IMG/VR virus record: IMGVR_UViG_3300035228_001109
Location: 1-62,337 of that record
Source: a virus
Reading direction: 5' to 3' (one strand)
DNA: 62,337 nucleotides
The notes beneath the pieces are model-generated. The model did no database searches and had not been told where the DNA came from. It saw only the letters and a list, made by a program, of their open reading frames with translations. This document shows, piece after piece, positions 19,770 through 27,998 of this stretch (position 1 is its first letter; each line of letters opens with the position of its first letter). The translations under genes were made by a program, and so were the position numbers.

Positions 19770-19909
19770 TAGAAAGTAGCAGTGACACCCATAACTGTTG
19801 CATTAGGATTGCGTGCAAGTGCTACCTCGCGTGCTTCCTTGTAATCGCGTGCCTCAACCATTTCATTGAAGACTTTACCAGCGACGTAGAGTTGAACTTT
19901 GCAGCGCAT
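19769..19909 (-). CDS. Conserved small protein of cyanophages and Synechococcus
   Basis: 46 aa, MRCKVQLYVAGKVFNEMVEA, then RDYKEAREVALARNPNATVM. Predicted beta-hairpin plus helix. I recall near-identical small proteins in cyanophages and host genomes, function unknown. It has a putative promoter containing a perfect palindrome (19933..19959). Confidence 0.65.
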   Translation of the reverse strand: MRCKVQLYVAGKVFNEMVEARDYKEAREVALARNPNATVMGVTATF

Positions 19910-19932
19910 AATCAGTTTGTTTCGACGTTCTT

Positions 19933-19959
19933 AGTATAGCACATCAGATCGATCTGATG
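19933..19959 (-). promoter_or_regulatory. Extended -10 with 18-bp perfect palindrome
   Basis: The minus strand has TGCTATACT (TATACT at 19933..19938). Just upstream at 19942..19959 lies the perfect palindrome CATCAGATC|GATCTGATG, filling the spacer and touching the stop codon of 19944..20468. This is a typical place for an operator. Confidence 0.5.
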
Positions 19960-20468
19960 AAGGACAGGTCAAAATCTTCAGATTCTCTAAAGTAATCACG
20001 TACTTGCTCACGCTCCTCTAAGCAGTTATAACCAGTGAGAAAGAAGTCAGAGATTTCAGGGTCTGCAATCGCCTTTACACAAGCACCATTGTCTTTGATG
20101 TTCTTTAATTTTGACTTAGGAATACAACATCCCTTCCCCTTCTTTACATCAGTTATAATAAAATAATCGGCAAGTTTGTCCACATAATTTCCTGCCTGAC
20201 GACGATTCTTAAGAATCAATCCTCTCACCGCCATCTGTGATTTGTTCCTAAATTGAGTTACTTTTGATTCATAAGTTGTTCCATTGGGACCAATCAAATC
20301 AATGCCAGGAAGATTTACTCTAGTGAGAAGACCATTACTATACTCAGCAAGTGCTTTCTCTACAAGTTCTCCTGCTTTGGGGTACCTTAGATTGTTGTCA
20401 GTGTAATCGTGAATCGTTTCTAAAAGTTTAGATAAACGATCAAGTTGAAATGTATTAAAGTCAATCAT
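19944..20468 (-). CDS. PD-(D/E)XK nuclease-like protein paired with the SF2 helicase
   Basis: 174 aa. Residues 55-70 read PGIDLIGPNGTTYESK: D57 and E67-S-K69 give the D...ExK core of PD-(D/E)XK nucleases, followed by a helix and LADYFIITDVKKG, the typical next strand. It overlaps the helicase gene by 4 nt (ATGA), so the two are made together. I recall cyanophage homologues without annotation. A nuclease partner for the helicase in DNA repair or host DNA breakdown is inferred. Confidence 0.55.
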   Translation of the reverse strand: MIDFNTFQLDRLSKLLETIHDYTDNNLRYPKAGELVEKALAEYSNGLLTRVNLPGIDLIGPNGTTYESKVTQFRNKSQMAVRGLILKNRRQAGNYVDKLADYFIITDVKKGKGCCIPKSKLKNIKDNGACVKAIADPEISDFFLTGYNCLEEREQVRDYFRESEDFDLSFIRSI

Positions 20469-21622
20469 CGACGAATGATAGAGATAGCAGGTTCACCTTG
20501 TTCAAACACAGTGTCAACAACTGCCTGAACACTTCTAGCAGTACCTATACCCACTTTATCATAAACTGGCACACATACAAGTCCAAACGTCTTCTCAGCG
20601 CCTCCTAGACGGATCACACGACCGATTGACTGACTAATGCCGATATAGTCCATATTACGCATAAACAAAACTGCCTCAAGTCCTTTGACGTTGATACCCT
20701 CAGACAGAATAGAGTGGTGCATCACAACAAAACGAGTGTTGTCTATGCCCCATTGATTTAGAGTATTGAAGAATACCTCACGGGATACTTTCTTACCGTC
20801 AATAATGGCACCAGTCTTGCTAGTAATACACATCCAGTGATAACCACGCCTCTCAAGTTGAAGACAAAAGTCAGAATCAGAAATAAGACGTATAATCTGC
20901 TTAGTAGAACGTGCGGCAATCAGGATCTTATTGATTGCATTGTCATCGATGGTTTCCAGCAAATTCTGTGAATCTGTGAGTCTAAAGTCCCCTTGTGGCA
21001 ATTGTTTAACAACCACTTTTGGAGGAAGAATATACCCTTCATCGACAAGCAAAGGAGCAGGAACATTACATAAAACTTGACCATATACTGACCCATCATT
21101 CATCCCTGGTTTGAAAATAGTAACACTATGCTTAGGAGTAGCAGTGAAGAAGTAGCAGCGATCAGAATCAGAAGCAAAGTGCTCCGTAGCAGGGAAAAAG
21201 TTTCTCTGAACAGAATTATGCGCTTCGTCAAAGTAAATTGTATCGATCTCAATTCCTGCCTCCTGAATACGGTGCAACGAATGATATGTAGTAAAAATCA
21301 GTTGATTTCGATACGCTTGTTTACACCACCGCTCAATATATGCAGGTTTTGTGCTACTGAAGTGCTCAGTTTCTCCACTGTGAACGTGAAACACGGCAGC
21401 ATTGTCAATAACTTCCAAAAACTCTTTACAGAGTTGTGCTGCCAAAAGAATACGAGGAGCAACTACAACAATCCTTGTAGGACCATCAGAATCGAATCGT
21501 ACTTTAGCGTCTTCAATCATACAAATAGTCTTGCCACCACCAGTAGGGATGATAACCTGACCTTTAGTATGTTTCTGCATCGCTTCCAAAGCATTCTGCT
21601 GATGGGGGCGAAGGGTGATCAC
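20465..21622 (-). CDS. SF2 DEAH-type helicase (UvsW/type III restriction-like)
   Basis: 385 aa from GTG at 21622, which follows AGGA and a TGCTATAAT promoter; an upstream GTG at 21664 adds 14 residues and would overlap that promoter. In the longer numbering, motif I is TGGGKT (41-46), motif II DEAH (146-149), motif III TATP (174-177) and motif VI QSIGRVIR (345-352). It is shorter than T4 UvsW (about 500 aa), lacking its N-terminal arm. Expected activity is ATP-driven translocation or branch migration on DNA during recombination-dependent replication. Confidence 0.75.
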   Translation of the reverse strand: MITLRPHQQNALEAMQKHTKGQVIIPTGGGKTICMIEDAKVRFDSDGPTRIVVVAPRILLAAQLCKEFLEVIDNAAVFHVHSGETEHFSSTKPAYIERWCKQAYRNQLIFTTYHSLHRIQEAGIEIDTIYFDEAHNSVQRNFFPATEHFASDSDRCYFFTATPKHSVTIFKPGMNDGSVYGQVLCNVPAPLLVDEGYILPPKVVVKQLPQGDFRLTDSQNLLETIDDNAINKILIAARSTKQIIRLISDSDFCLQLERRGYHWMCITSKTGAIIDGKKVSREVFFNTLNQWGIDNTRFVVMHHSILSEGINVKGLEAVLFMRNMDYIGISQSIGRVIRLGGAEKTFGLVCVPVYDKVGIGTARSVQAVVDTVFEQGEPAISIIRR

Positions 21623-21646
21623 GGGTTTCCTGTTTGGTATGGAATT

Positions 21647-21652
21647 ATTATA
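21647..21652 (-). promoter_or_regulatory. Extended -10 promoter TGCTATAAT
   Basis: The minus strand has TATAAT preceded by TGC, 25 nt before the GTG at 21622. No good -35 is visible, as is common for extended -10 promoters. Confidence 0.5.
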
Positions 21653-21705
21653 GCAGAAGACCACCTACTAAGATACCTTGCAGACAGTCTAAGAACTGGA
21701 ACAAG

Positions 21706-22320
21706 TCAGTAAACCCTACGCTCTTCTCCATATAGTGTTACGATTGCGTTGAATGAAATTGTTATTCGTGGTTTTTCAGTTGCCTTGCCAGGTGGTACAC
21801 AATGCTGCAAATATGAAGGAAACATCAACAAATCTCCCTCTTCAATTTTTGGAACATATACCTCACCACAATTGTTTGAGTTCATCTCCAAACTCAAATA
21901 CCTCATAGATCTCAGAGGATCCCAAAATTCAGGTGGTTGGTGCTCATCTTTATCATAAGATAAAAAATGAATGAACGAGAAATGAGAATGATTTATCTTG
22001 GAGTACAGATGATCGTGAATTTCTTGGTACTCACCATCTCGATACACATTATACCAAAGATCAGTGAAGTGCAATCCATATTGATCATCAAAAAACTCGT
22101 CGATCGTATTGTGATAGATGTTCAACAAGATATCTTTATCTTTCTCGATGAAATCTTTTTCTTGATTAAAAGAAGTAAGAATTTTATTAGTAGTCCAGTC
22201 TTCAGGTATTTCTAGTTCATCTAGAGAATCTAGTATAGATTGAACTAGATTTTGTTTTAGAATCTCGTTTCCATTTACTCTAGATTGAAATATAGTTACT
22301 GGAAATACTTCCGTTTTCAT
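21706..22320 (-). CDS. 2OG-Fe(II) oxygenase (PF13759-type)
   Basis: 204 aa. The iron-binding cluster appears as EIHDHL (H102, H104), the distal His in FPSYLQHCV (H173) and the 2-oxoglutarate-binding Arg in KPRITISFNA (R185), in the order of the 2OG-FeII_Oxy_5 family. Such enzymes hydroxylate or otherwise oxidise amino acids or small molecules using O2. It shares its layout with 24003..24728 and is the last gene of the halogenase operon (4-nt overlap with 22317..23441). Confidence 0.75.
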   Translation of the reverse strand: MKTEVFPVTIFQSRVNGNEILKQNLVQSILDSLDELEIPEDWTTNKILTSFNQEKDFIEKDKDILLNIYHNTIDEFFDDQYGLHFTDLWYNVYRDGEYQEIHDHLYSKINHSHFSFIHFLSYDKDEHQPPEFWDPLRSMRYLSLEMNSNNCGEVYVPKIEEGDLLMFPSYLQHCVPPGKATEKPRITISFNAIVTLYGEERRVY

Positions 22321-23441
22321 GCACCACCAACATTATTATACCAACATTTATAACTTGGAGGTTCCCAATAAGCATACTCCAAGTCTTCTTGCTTTTCAGG
22401 ATTAAAAATATATGGGAGTTCTATACACTTTTGAATATGATCTATAAGTGCATTATTATTTGAATATGCTAAAGACTGTGCATGATTCCAGAATGGGGTA
22501 TCATAAATTGATCCATTCTTATAGTGCCACAAAATAAAATCTTGAACTTGAAGTATCTCAGTATGAACTATATTATTAACTTCTTCTCTTGATTGAGCAC
22601 CAATCATTACATCATACAAAGATTCGGATACATTATGATGAACAAGAGATGCAATCGCTTCCATTGGTTCAATGAATGAATATGAGTTGCCATTCAAAAT
22701 AGTTCTCTCACCTCTCCACATATCTTTAGCGATATAATTATCGAAAGAAAGATAACCATTAGGTTCTACATCAAATCTTTCAATAAAATCTTTCTCAGCA
22801 TCTTCTTTAGTTGTAATTGTATTATTATACAAATAACCATAAGAAACACTATCGTGATTTGGAATTACAAATACCCAACCATTTGGTGTTGCAATATGCT
22901 CTGTCCACAATAAATTTGGATCCGCACCTTCCTTTCTGGCAAGAATTACAGAATTGATAGGATTTGTTAAAATATCATAAGAATCGTCTAACTTATCGGG
23001 TCTTCCTCTACAATCCATAATGTATGTTGCATCAATTTCATTTTCTGGATCAGTGATGGTTTTTTCAACAACATTAAAAATACCAGATTCTAAAACCTGC
23101 TCAGAAAATAGTTTCGGCACATAGTGCATTGCAAATGAACCACTCCGAAAAGCGTGAAAGAAGTCATCATTATTATTTCCCCATCCCTTATATCGAATAC
23201 CTTGCTTTATTGTTGCTTTAATATTATTTTTATTTACCCAATCTAAATCAAGGACATCAAAAATAGTTTCACGAATATTTAATTGTGTTCCTTGACCAAC
23301 TTTCTCAATATTAATATTGGGATCGTGATAGATTTCAATTTCATCAATATTATGATTTTCAGTTACACTTAGATAATGAAGATTTAATGCAGAAATACAA
23401 CCTGCGTTTCCTGCACCAATGATAGCAATTTTTTCTGTCAT
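22317..23441 (-). CDS. Flavin-dependent tryptophan-halogenase-like protein
   Basis: 374 aa. FAD-binding GAGNAG (9-14). A Lys at 79 (ATIKQGIRYKGW) corresponds to the catalytic lysine of PrnA/RebH. GWVFVIP (188-194) is a variant of the family WxWxIP motif, and SFIEPMEAIAS (255-265) matches the conserved FxEPLE region that holds the catalytic Glu. Length is well short of the about 510-540 aa of studied halogenases. Known chemistry: FADH2 plus O2 plus halide give HOCl, passed to an aromatic substrate. It needs a flavin reductase, not seen here. Substrate unknown; a non-halogenating monooxygenase cannot be excluded. Confidence 0.7.
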   Translation of the reverse strand: MTEKIAIIGAGNAGCISALNLHYLSVTENHNIDEIEIYHDPNINIEKVGQGTQLNIRETIFDVLDLDWVNKNNIKATIKQGIRYKGWGNNNDDFFHAFRSGSFAMHYVPKLFSEQVLESGIFNVVEKTITDPENEIDATYIMDCRGRPDKLDDSYDILTNPINSVILARKEGADPNLLWTEHIATPNGWVFVIPNHDSVSYGYLYNNTITTKEDAEKDFIERFDVEPNGYLSFDNYIAKDMWRGERTILNGNSYSFIEPMEAIASLVHHNVSESLYDVMIGAQSREEVNNIVHTEILQVQDFILWHYKNGSIYDTPFWNHAQSLAYSNNNALIDHIQKCIELPYIFNPEKQEDLEYAYWEPPSYKCWYNNVGGA

Positions 23442-24010
23442 TCTTTTTCAGTAAAGTTGTATTTGATAGCAACAGTGAAACGATATCCATTTCGGTATGT
23501 TGTTGCTTTATGTAGGATGCTTGCGGGAAATCCAACTAATCGATTTTGAATTGGAGGAATCCCATAAAAAGAACCATCTACAAGGAATTGAGTTTCTCCA
23601 CCATTATCAATATCATATCCTGGTGTGGTGTAGAAAAGAAATGTTTTTGCATCTACACCTTCATCTTCATCAGTATGAAAATATGGATTCTCACTTGGAG
23701 CGAAACAATTAATATACAATCTTACAATATTTTTTTTATCACAATCAGAGAATTTTTCTGTAATTTTATCAGCAAATATATTATAAAATCTTTTTGTGTC
23801 TATGGTTGAATCATCAACAGCATTTTTTGGAATTCTTTCACTGGTAAGATCATCTTCCTCCATACCATCAAACCAGACATTATGAACTAATCCTGTTACT
23901 GGTGTATCAGAATTATCTGCCTCTCCATAGTAATAAGGAGCATCGACACAATACTCAACTACAAAGTCAAGTTCTTCTTGTGTTAAAAAATCATCTACAA
24001 CATCAATCAT
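23438..24010 (-). CDS. 2OG-Fe(II) oxygenase, prolyl-4-hydroxylase-like
   Basis: 190 aa. H112-x-D114 in NPYFHTDEDE, distal H167 in ASILHKATTY and R177 for 2-oxoglutarate match the double-stranded beta-helix oxygenase core. Phage homologues resemble prolyl 4-hydroxylases. It overlaps the halogenase-like gene by 4 nt and the upstream oxygenase by 8 nt, so the set is one translational unit. Confidence 0.75.
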   Translation of the reverse strand: MIDVVDDFLTQEELDFVVEYCVDAPYYYGEADNSDTPVTGLVHNVWFDGMEEDDLTSERIPKNAVDDSTIDTKRFYNIFADKITEKFSDCDKKNIVRLYINCFAPSENPYFHTDEDEGVDAKTFLFYTTPGYDIDNGGETQFLVDGSFYGIPPIQNRLVGFPASILHKATTYRNGYRFTVAIKYNFTEKE

Positions 24011-24728
24011 TATACATTTCTCCTTGATAATCTAAAACTCTAAAATTAAATGCGATTGTAATTCTTGGATAGTCTGGAGTTGGTTTTCCTGGTTTAACAG
24101 AATGAGAAAGATAAGATGGAAACATAATAAAATCTCCTTCTTTAAGTTCTGGATACCAAGTGTGTGCATAATTGTTTCTATCTAATTCAACACTCAAATT
24201 ACGAAGTTGTGAAAGTGGATCTCTAAATTCAACTGGTTGATGAATTTTTGGATCAAAAGATAAAAAATGAATGCAAGAATAATGTGAACCATGAGGACCA
24301 CCAACGTGATCATGCTCCTCTTGCCATTCACCATTCATATAAACATTATACCATATTTCATCAATATCAATCTTATATGGTGCATCAAAAATTGCATTGA
24401 TGCAAGCACCATATCTTTTTTCTAATACCTTTTGATAAGTATCATCTTCACCAAAAAATATTTCTTTCCCTCTTGGTTCTCCATCAAACGATGTCATCAA
24501 CTTATTAGTAAACCAACCGTCTGGTATCTCTAAGTTTTTTGCATCTGCTACAATCTTATCAATAAGTAAATCTTTTAATTTATCATTATCAGTCATTGAC
24601 AAATGATAATATGTAATTGGAAATACTTTACAAACAAAGTCTGCAGATTTTGATTTTTCTAATAAAGTTTTATCAGAAGTATCATTTTTTATAAAATTTA
24701 TAGGACTTTTAATATCTTTAGAGCTCAT
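24003..24728 (-). CDS. 2OG-Fe(II) oxygenase, first gene of the operon
   Basis: 241 aa. A paralogue-like copy of 21706..22320: QEEHDHVGG (H139, H141), FPSYLSHSV (H209) and PRITIAFNF (R222), with the same IWYNVY and FLSFDPKIHQPVEF blocks. It has an extra N-terminal 30 residues. It is the first gene after a strong sigma70-type promoter (24749..24777), unlike the late motifs of the adjacent fibre genes. Confidence 0.75.
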   Translation of the reverse strand: MSSKDIKSPINFIKNDTSDKTLLEKSKSADFVCKVFPITYYHLSMTDNDKLKDLLIDKIVADAKNLEIPDGWFTNKLMTSFDGEPRGKEIFFGEDDTYQKVLEKRYGACINAIFDAPYKIDIDEIWYNVYMNGEWQEEHDHVGGPHGSHYSCIHFLSFDPKIHQPVEFRDPLSQLRNLSVELDRNNYAHTWYPELKEGDFIMFPSYLSHSVKPGKPTPDYPRITIAFNFRVLDYQGEMYND

Positions 24729-24748
24729 TCTTCAAAAGCAACAAACAT

Positions 24749-24777
24749 ATTCTAATCATAATTCAGGTTATTGTCAA
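24749..24777 (-). promoter_or_regulatory. Strong sigma70-type promoter of the oxygenase/halogenase operon
   Basis: The minus strand has consensus TTGACA (24772..24777), a 17-bp spacer and TAGAAT (24749..24754), 21 nt before the ATG at 24728. Confidence 0.7.
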
Positions 24778-24798
24778 GCCCCTCTTAATATGATAAGA

Positions 24799-26937
24799 TT
24801 AGAACAATGTGAGAGATGTAGCACCAACACCGGGAACAACGAATTGAATTTCATTTCCAACTACATTCATCTTAATACCTGTTCCAATACCACTACTGAA
24901 TCCATTCAAAGCAGTCATAATTCCTGTTGTGCGAATATCTGCGCTAGGTGTCCCATCAGCAGCAGAATCGTCAAGAACACCTTCACTAACAAAAATTGGT
25001 CCTTGAATATTAAGAGCACCAGTTGTCATTTGAGTTATCCCAACACCTATCGCAAGGCGTTCAATAACAGCAGTTCCATAAACTGTGAGAGCAGTAAATT
25101 CATCTAATGCAGTGGTGCCAATTCCAACTTGACCACCGTCTAGTAGTGTAATATCACTTACAGATGTTTGATCAATAGTTCCACCAATACCAAGTTGATC
25201 CCCAGTAAATTGATCAAGAGGATGACCTATTTGTACTGCTGCAAATGGTGCTTCTGTATATGTTATTGGATTGATAGAAAGACCGCCACCAGTCAAATGA
25301 TCATCATCAATACTAAGTCTACCATCTACAAATAGATCTCCAACAGTAGAGACACCTGTGATATTAAAACTATTGAAGTTTTGTCCTGGTGCTGGAATAA
25401 TTTCTGTTCCATCAGGATTTAGAAGTCCTGCTGAACCATCTTCAATATAGATTGCTCTAGTAGTGATTGAAGAACCAGTTCCAGGTACGGAGATGTCACC
25501 ACCTACTGCAATATTTCCACCAACTTCAACACTAGTCTGTACGAATAAGTCTGATGTACTAGTAAGTCCAGTAACTTCCAATCTTGCAGTTGGATCGGTT
25601 TTACCAATACCCAGACTACCACCATAAGTGAGAGTCATAAGGTTATTCGATCCTGTATGATGCCAATGGAAATCTCCAGTTCCGACACCAGCAGTTCCTG
25701 CTTGAAGATAATAATTTACATTACCATTTCCAAAGTTGATAAGATCTAATGACTCATAAAGACTGTATGAGAATGCTGTATTTGGATTATTATATCTAAT
25801 TCCTCCACTATTTTCTGCTAAAGAAGTAGTCGAACCTAAAGAAACAAGAGATTCTAAAGTAGTTGTAGTGTTAATACCACTCGATAATTGGAGAATAGAT
25901 GGAGAGTTAAATTTTCTAATTGTGATATCTGATGTTAATTCAGAATCTGTCCCAACACCAATTAAAGTTGCGCTTAAAATATTTGAAACAGTTGCAACAC
26001 CGACTGTAAGATCGCCAATATCTACAGCAGCATCAGATGTTAAACTTCTTGCTGTTGTTGCTGTACCAGTAACATCTCCAGTGATTCCACCAATAAAACT
26101 TGAAGCAGCAACTGCGGATGCTGTCAATATACCAACAATAATGTCTGGAGTTCCAACTAATCCTTCTGCACCAGTTGCAATACCAGTAACATTACCAATG
26201 ACATCACCAGTAACATTGCCAGTTACATCTCCAGTAATATTTCCAAAGAATCCAGAACCTGATGTAATAGTTCCGCCAACGGAAATATCATTAGGAAGTT
26301 TAGAGTTTAATAGAATAGGTAATCTATCATTAGAAATAGTTCCCAATCCAATATTGTCGGCATTGAGTAGTGTTAATTCAGATCCAATACCAGTATATGA
26401 ATATGCTGTGATAATTCCAGTTGCGTAAATATCACCACTAGAATGAATACCAACACCGTGATTGAATGCTTCGGTACTAATTCCGCCAGCAACTTGTAAT
26501 GTAAATCTAGGATCATCAGTTGCAACACCAACAAAACCTCTATTGTAGATGCTGGTAAATCCCAAACCAACATCTATATCTAACCACTGCGATGTTGGCA
26601 TTCCTTGTAGGAATCTGGCATCACCATAATATGTGACAATTCCTGATGGATCTGTTGCAGTGATGAAACCAGATTGAATACTAATTCCAGCACCAATTAA
26701 AGTATTCCCTACCTCTATATTTTCAATCGTCGCAGTATCAAAGACAGATAATGTCTGACCTCTTAGTTGAGATGCAGTTAAAAATCCTGTAATTCTTGCA
26801 TTTCCGCCATTGACGTGCAAGAGTTCTGTTGGAACCGTAGTTCCAATTCCAACCAGTCCAGTAGGACTTACAACCAGATTGTCATCATCAACTTGAACGC
26901 CATTGCGAAAGTTGAATTGCTTTCTTATATTCGCCAT
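24799..26937 (-). CDS. Virion structural protein, fibre-like
   Basis: 712 aa. Starts MANIRKQFNFRNGVQVDDDN, followed by many short beta repeats (VGIGTTxP, GDVTGNVTGDV) that build elongated trimeric fibres. The N-terminal pattern is recalled in structural proteins of many cyanomyoviruses. It is Asn/Thr/Gly-rich with almost no Lys in the shaft. A late motif lies at 26958. Likely part of the tail fibre or neck appendage; exact position unknown. Confidence 0.7.
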   Translation of the reverse strand: MANIRKQFNFRNGVQVDDDNLVVSPTGLVGIGTTVPTELLHVNGGNARITGFLTASQLRGQTLSVFDTATIENIEVGNTLIGAGISIQSGFITATDPSGIVTYYGDARFLQGMPTSQWLDIDVGLGFTSIYNRGFVGVATDDPRFTLQVAGGISTEAFNHGVGIHSSGDIYATGIITAYSYTGIGSELTLLNADNIGLGTISNDRLPILLNSKLPNDISVGGTITSGSGFFGNITGDVTGNVTGDVIGNVTGIATGAEGLVGTPDIIVGILTASAVAASSFIGGITGDVTGTATTARSLTSDAAVDIGDLTVGVATVSNILSATLIGVGTDSELTSDITIRKFNSPSILQLSSGINTTTTLESLVSLGSTTSLAENSGGIRYNNPNTAFSYSLYESLDLINFGNGNVNYYLQAGTAGVGTGDFHWHHTGSNNLMTLTYGGSLGIGKTDPTARLEVTGLTSTSDLFVQTSVEVGGNIAVGGDISVPGTGSSITTRAIYIEDGSAGLLNPDGTEIIPAPGQNFNSFNITGVSTVGDLFVDGRLSIDDDHLTGGGLSINPITYTEAPFAAVQIGHPLDQFTGDQLGIGGTIDQTSVSDITLLDGGQVGIGTTALDEFTALTVYGTAVIERLAIGVGITQMTTGALNIQGPIFVSEGVLDDSAADGTPSADIRTTGIMTALNGFSSGIGTGIKMNVVGNEIQFVVPGVGATSLTLF

Positions 26938-26957
26938 CGTATATGGTGATTTTTATC

Positions 26958-26965
26958 TATTTATC
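26958..26965 (-). promoter_or_regulatory. Late promoter motif (GATAAATA)
   Basis: The minus strand reads GATAAATA 21 nt before the ATG at 26937 and overlaps the stop codon of the upstream adhesin gene. Confidence 0.5.
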
Positions 26966-27986
26966 AAAAGACTCCACCATTAAATGTTGGACCGTATATA
27001 GTCCCAGATACGACATAATTTACACTTCCACTTCCTGAGATAACAATAGATCTACCCTTGCCACCGCCACTAGTATCACCACTACTACCATTACTACCAT
27101 AACTTCCACCATTGCCGCCGCTACGAGCGCCATCGCCGCCGCCGCCACCGCCGCTTCCAGGACTGCCTTGACTACCATTACTACCATTACTACCGCCGTT
27201 GCCGCCTCCAGAACCACCTGCACCGCCTGGAAATCCTTGACCGCCGCCGCCTCCGCCGCCACCTTTTCTTCTTCTATCCTTCCTTCTATTTCTACCTCTG
27301 GAGTCACACCACCATCCACATCTCCTATAATCACGGGATCGATCGTGCTTATCCTTTCTTTTACCAGCACCACCACCGCCGCCGCCTCCGCCTCCAGCAA
27401 GGAAACCATAGTTCTCAAGATCAATAGGATATTCAACACCTAATCCAGAAGATCCCCTCTTACCATCAGTAGGACCTCCACTTCTATTTCCGCCCTTTCC
27501 ACCAGCACCAGCAGCACCAATAATTGCACCAGAACCACCAATATTAACATCAAGATTGGTATTATTATTCCAACTACCAGTTCTTAATGCACACTTTAGT
27601 CCACGAGCACCATCATACTCTGATCCAATTCTCTTATTGACGTGGATAATAACTCTAGTTCCATTAGTATTACTTGGTCTTCCCCTAAAACCACCAATTG
27701 TTTGAACTCTATTGGCACTACCATTATTATATCTGTTTCTAGCAGTAGTTCTTCTTATATTACTACCATCATAATAATTTATAACACAATTAAGTTGTTT
27801 GCTGTAAAAATTACTGATACTGATACTTCCACTCTGTGGAATACCAGTATCAAGGGGCAGATTGGACATTGACCCAAAAGTTTGACTAACTCGATATCTA
27901 CCTAAACTAACCCCACCTCCACCATCAGCGCGACCAAACTCACTAATGATATTAGAGAACCTTATTGTTCCAGAACCCTGTAACAT
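26964..27986 (-). CDS. Glycine-rich adhesin-type tail protein
   Basis: 340 aa. The N-terminal part (IRFSNIISEFGRADGGGGVS, then LPLDTGIPQSGSISISNFYS) is a virion-attachment pattern I recall from cyanophage fibre proteins. The C-terminal half is poly-Gly blocks broken by Asn/Ser, plus an unusual Arg/Lys/Asp patch (KRKDKHDRSRDYRRCGWW, about 200-220). Glycine-rich sandwiches of this kind form receptor-binding tips in T-even gp38 adhesins; a receptor role is inferred. Confidence 0.6.
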   Translation of the reverse strand: MLQGSGTIRFSNIISEFGRADGGGGVSLGRYRVSQTFGSMSNLPLDTGIPQSGSISISNFYSKQLNCVINYYDGSNIRRTTARNRYNNGSANRVQTIGGFRGRPSNTNGTRVIIHVNKRIGSEYDGARGLKCALRTGSWNNNTNLDVNIGGSGAIIGAAGAGGKGGNRSGGPTDGKRGSSGLGVEYPIDLENYGFLAGGGGGGGGGAGKRKDKHDRSRDYRRCGWWCDSRGRNRRKDRRRKGGGGGGGGQGFPGGAGGSGGGNGGSNGSNGSQGSPGSGGGGGGDGARSGGNGGSYGSNGSSGDTSGGGKGRSIVISGSGSVNYVVSGTIYGPTFNGGVF

Positions 27987-27998
27987 ATCTCTTTTTGA

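Noticed and set aside
21128-21712. 194-codon plus-strand frame opposite the helicase
   Set aside because: It is the antisense of a gene with intact helicase motifs, has no family-like pattern and lacks a ribosome site.
25868-26428. 186-codon plus-strand frame (Pro/Val/Thr repeats)
   Set aside because: Mirror image of the TGN/VTG repeats of the fibre gene 24799..26937.
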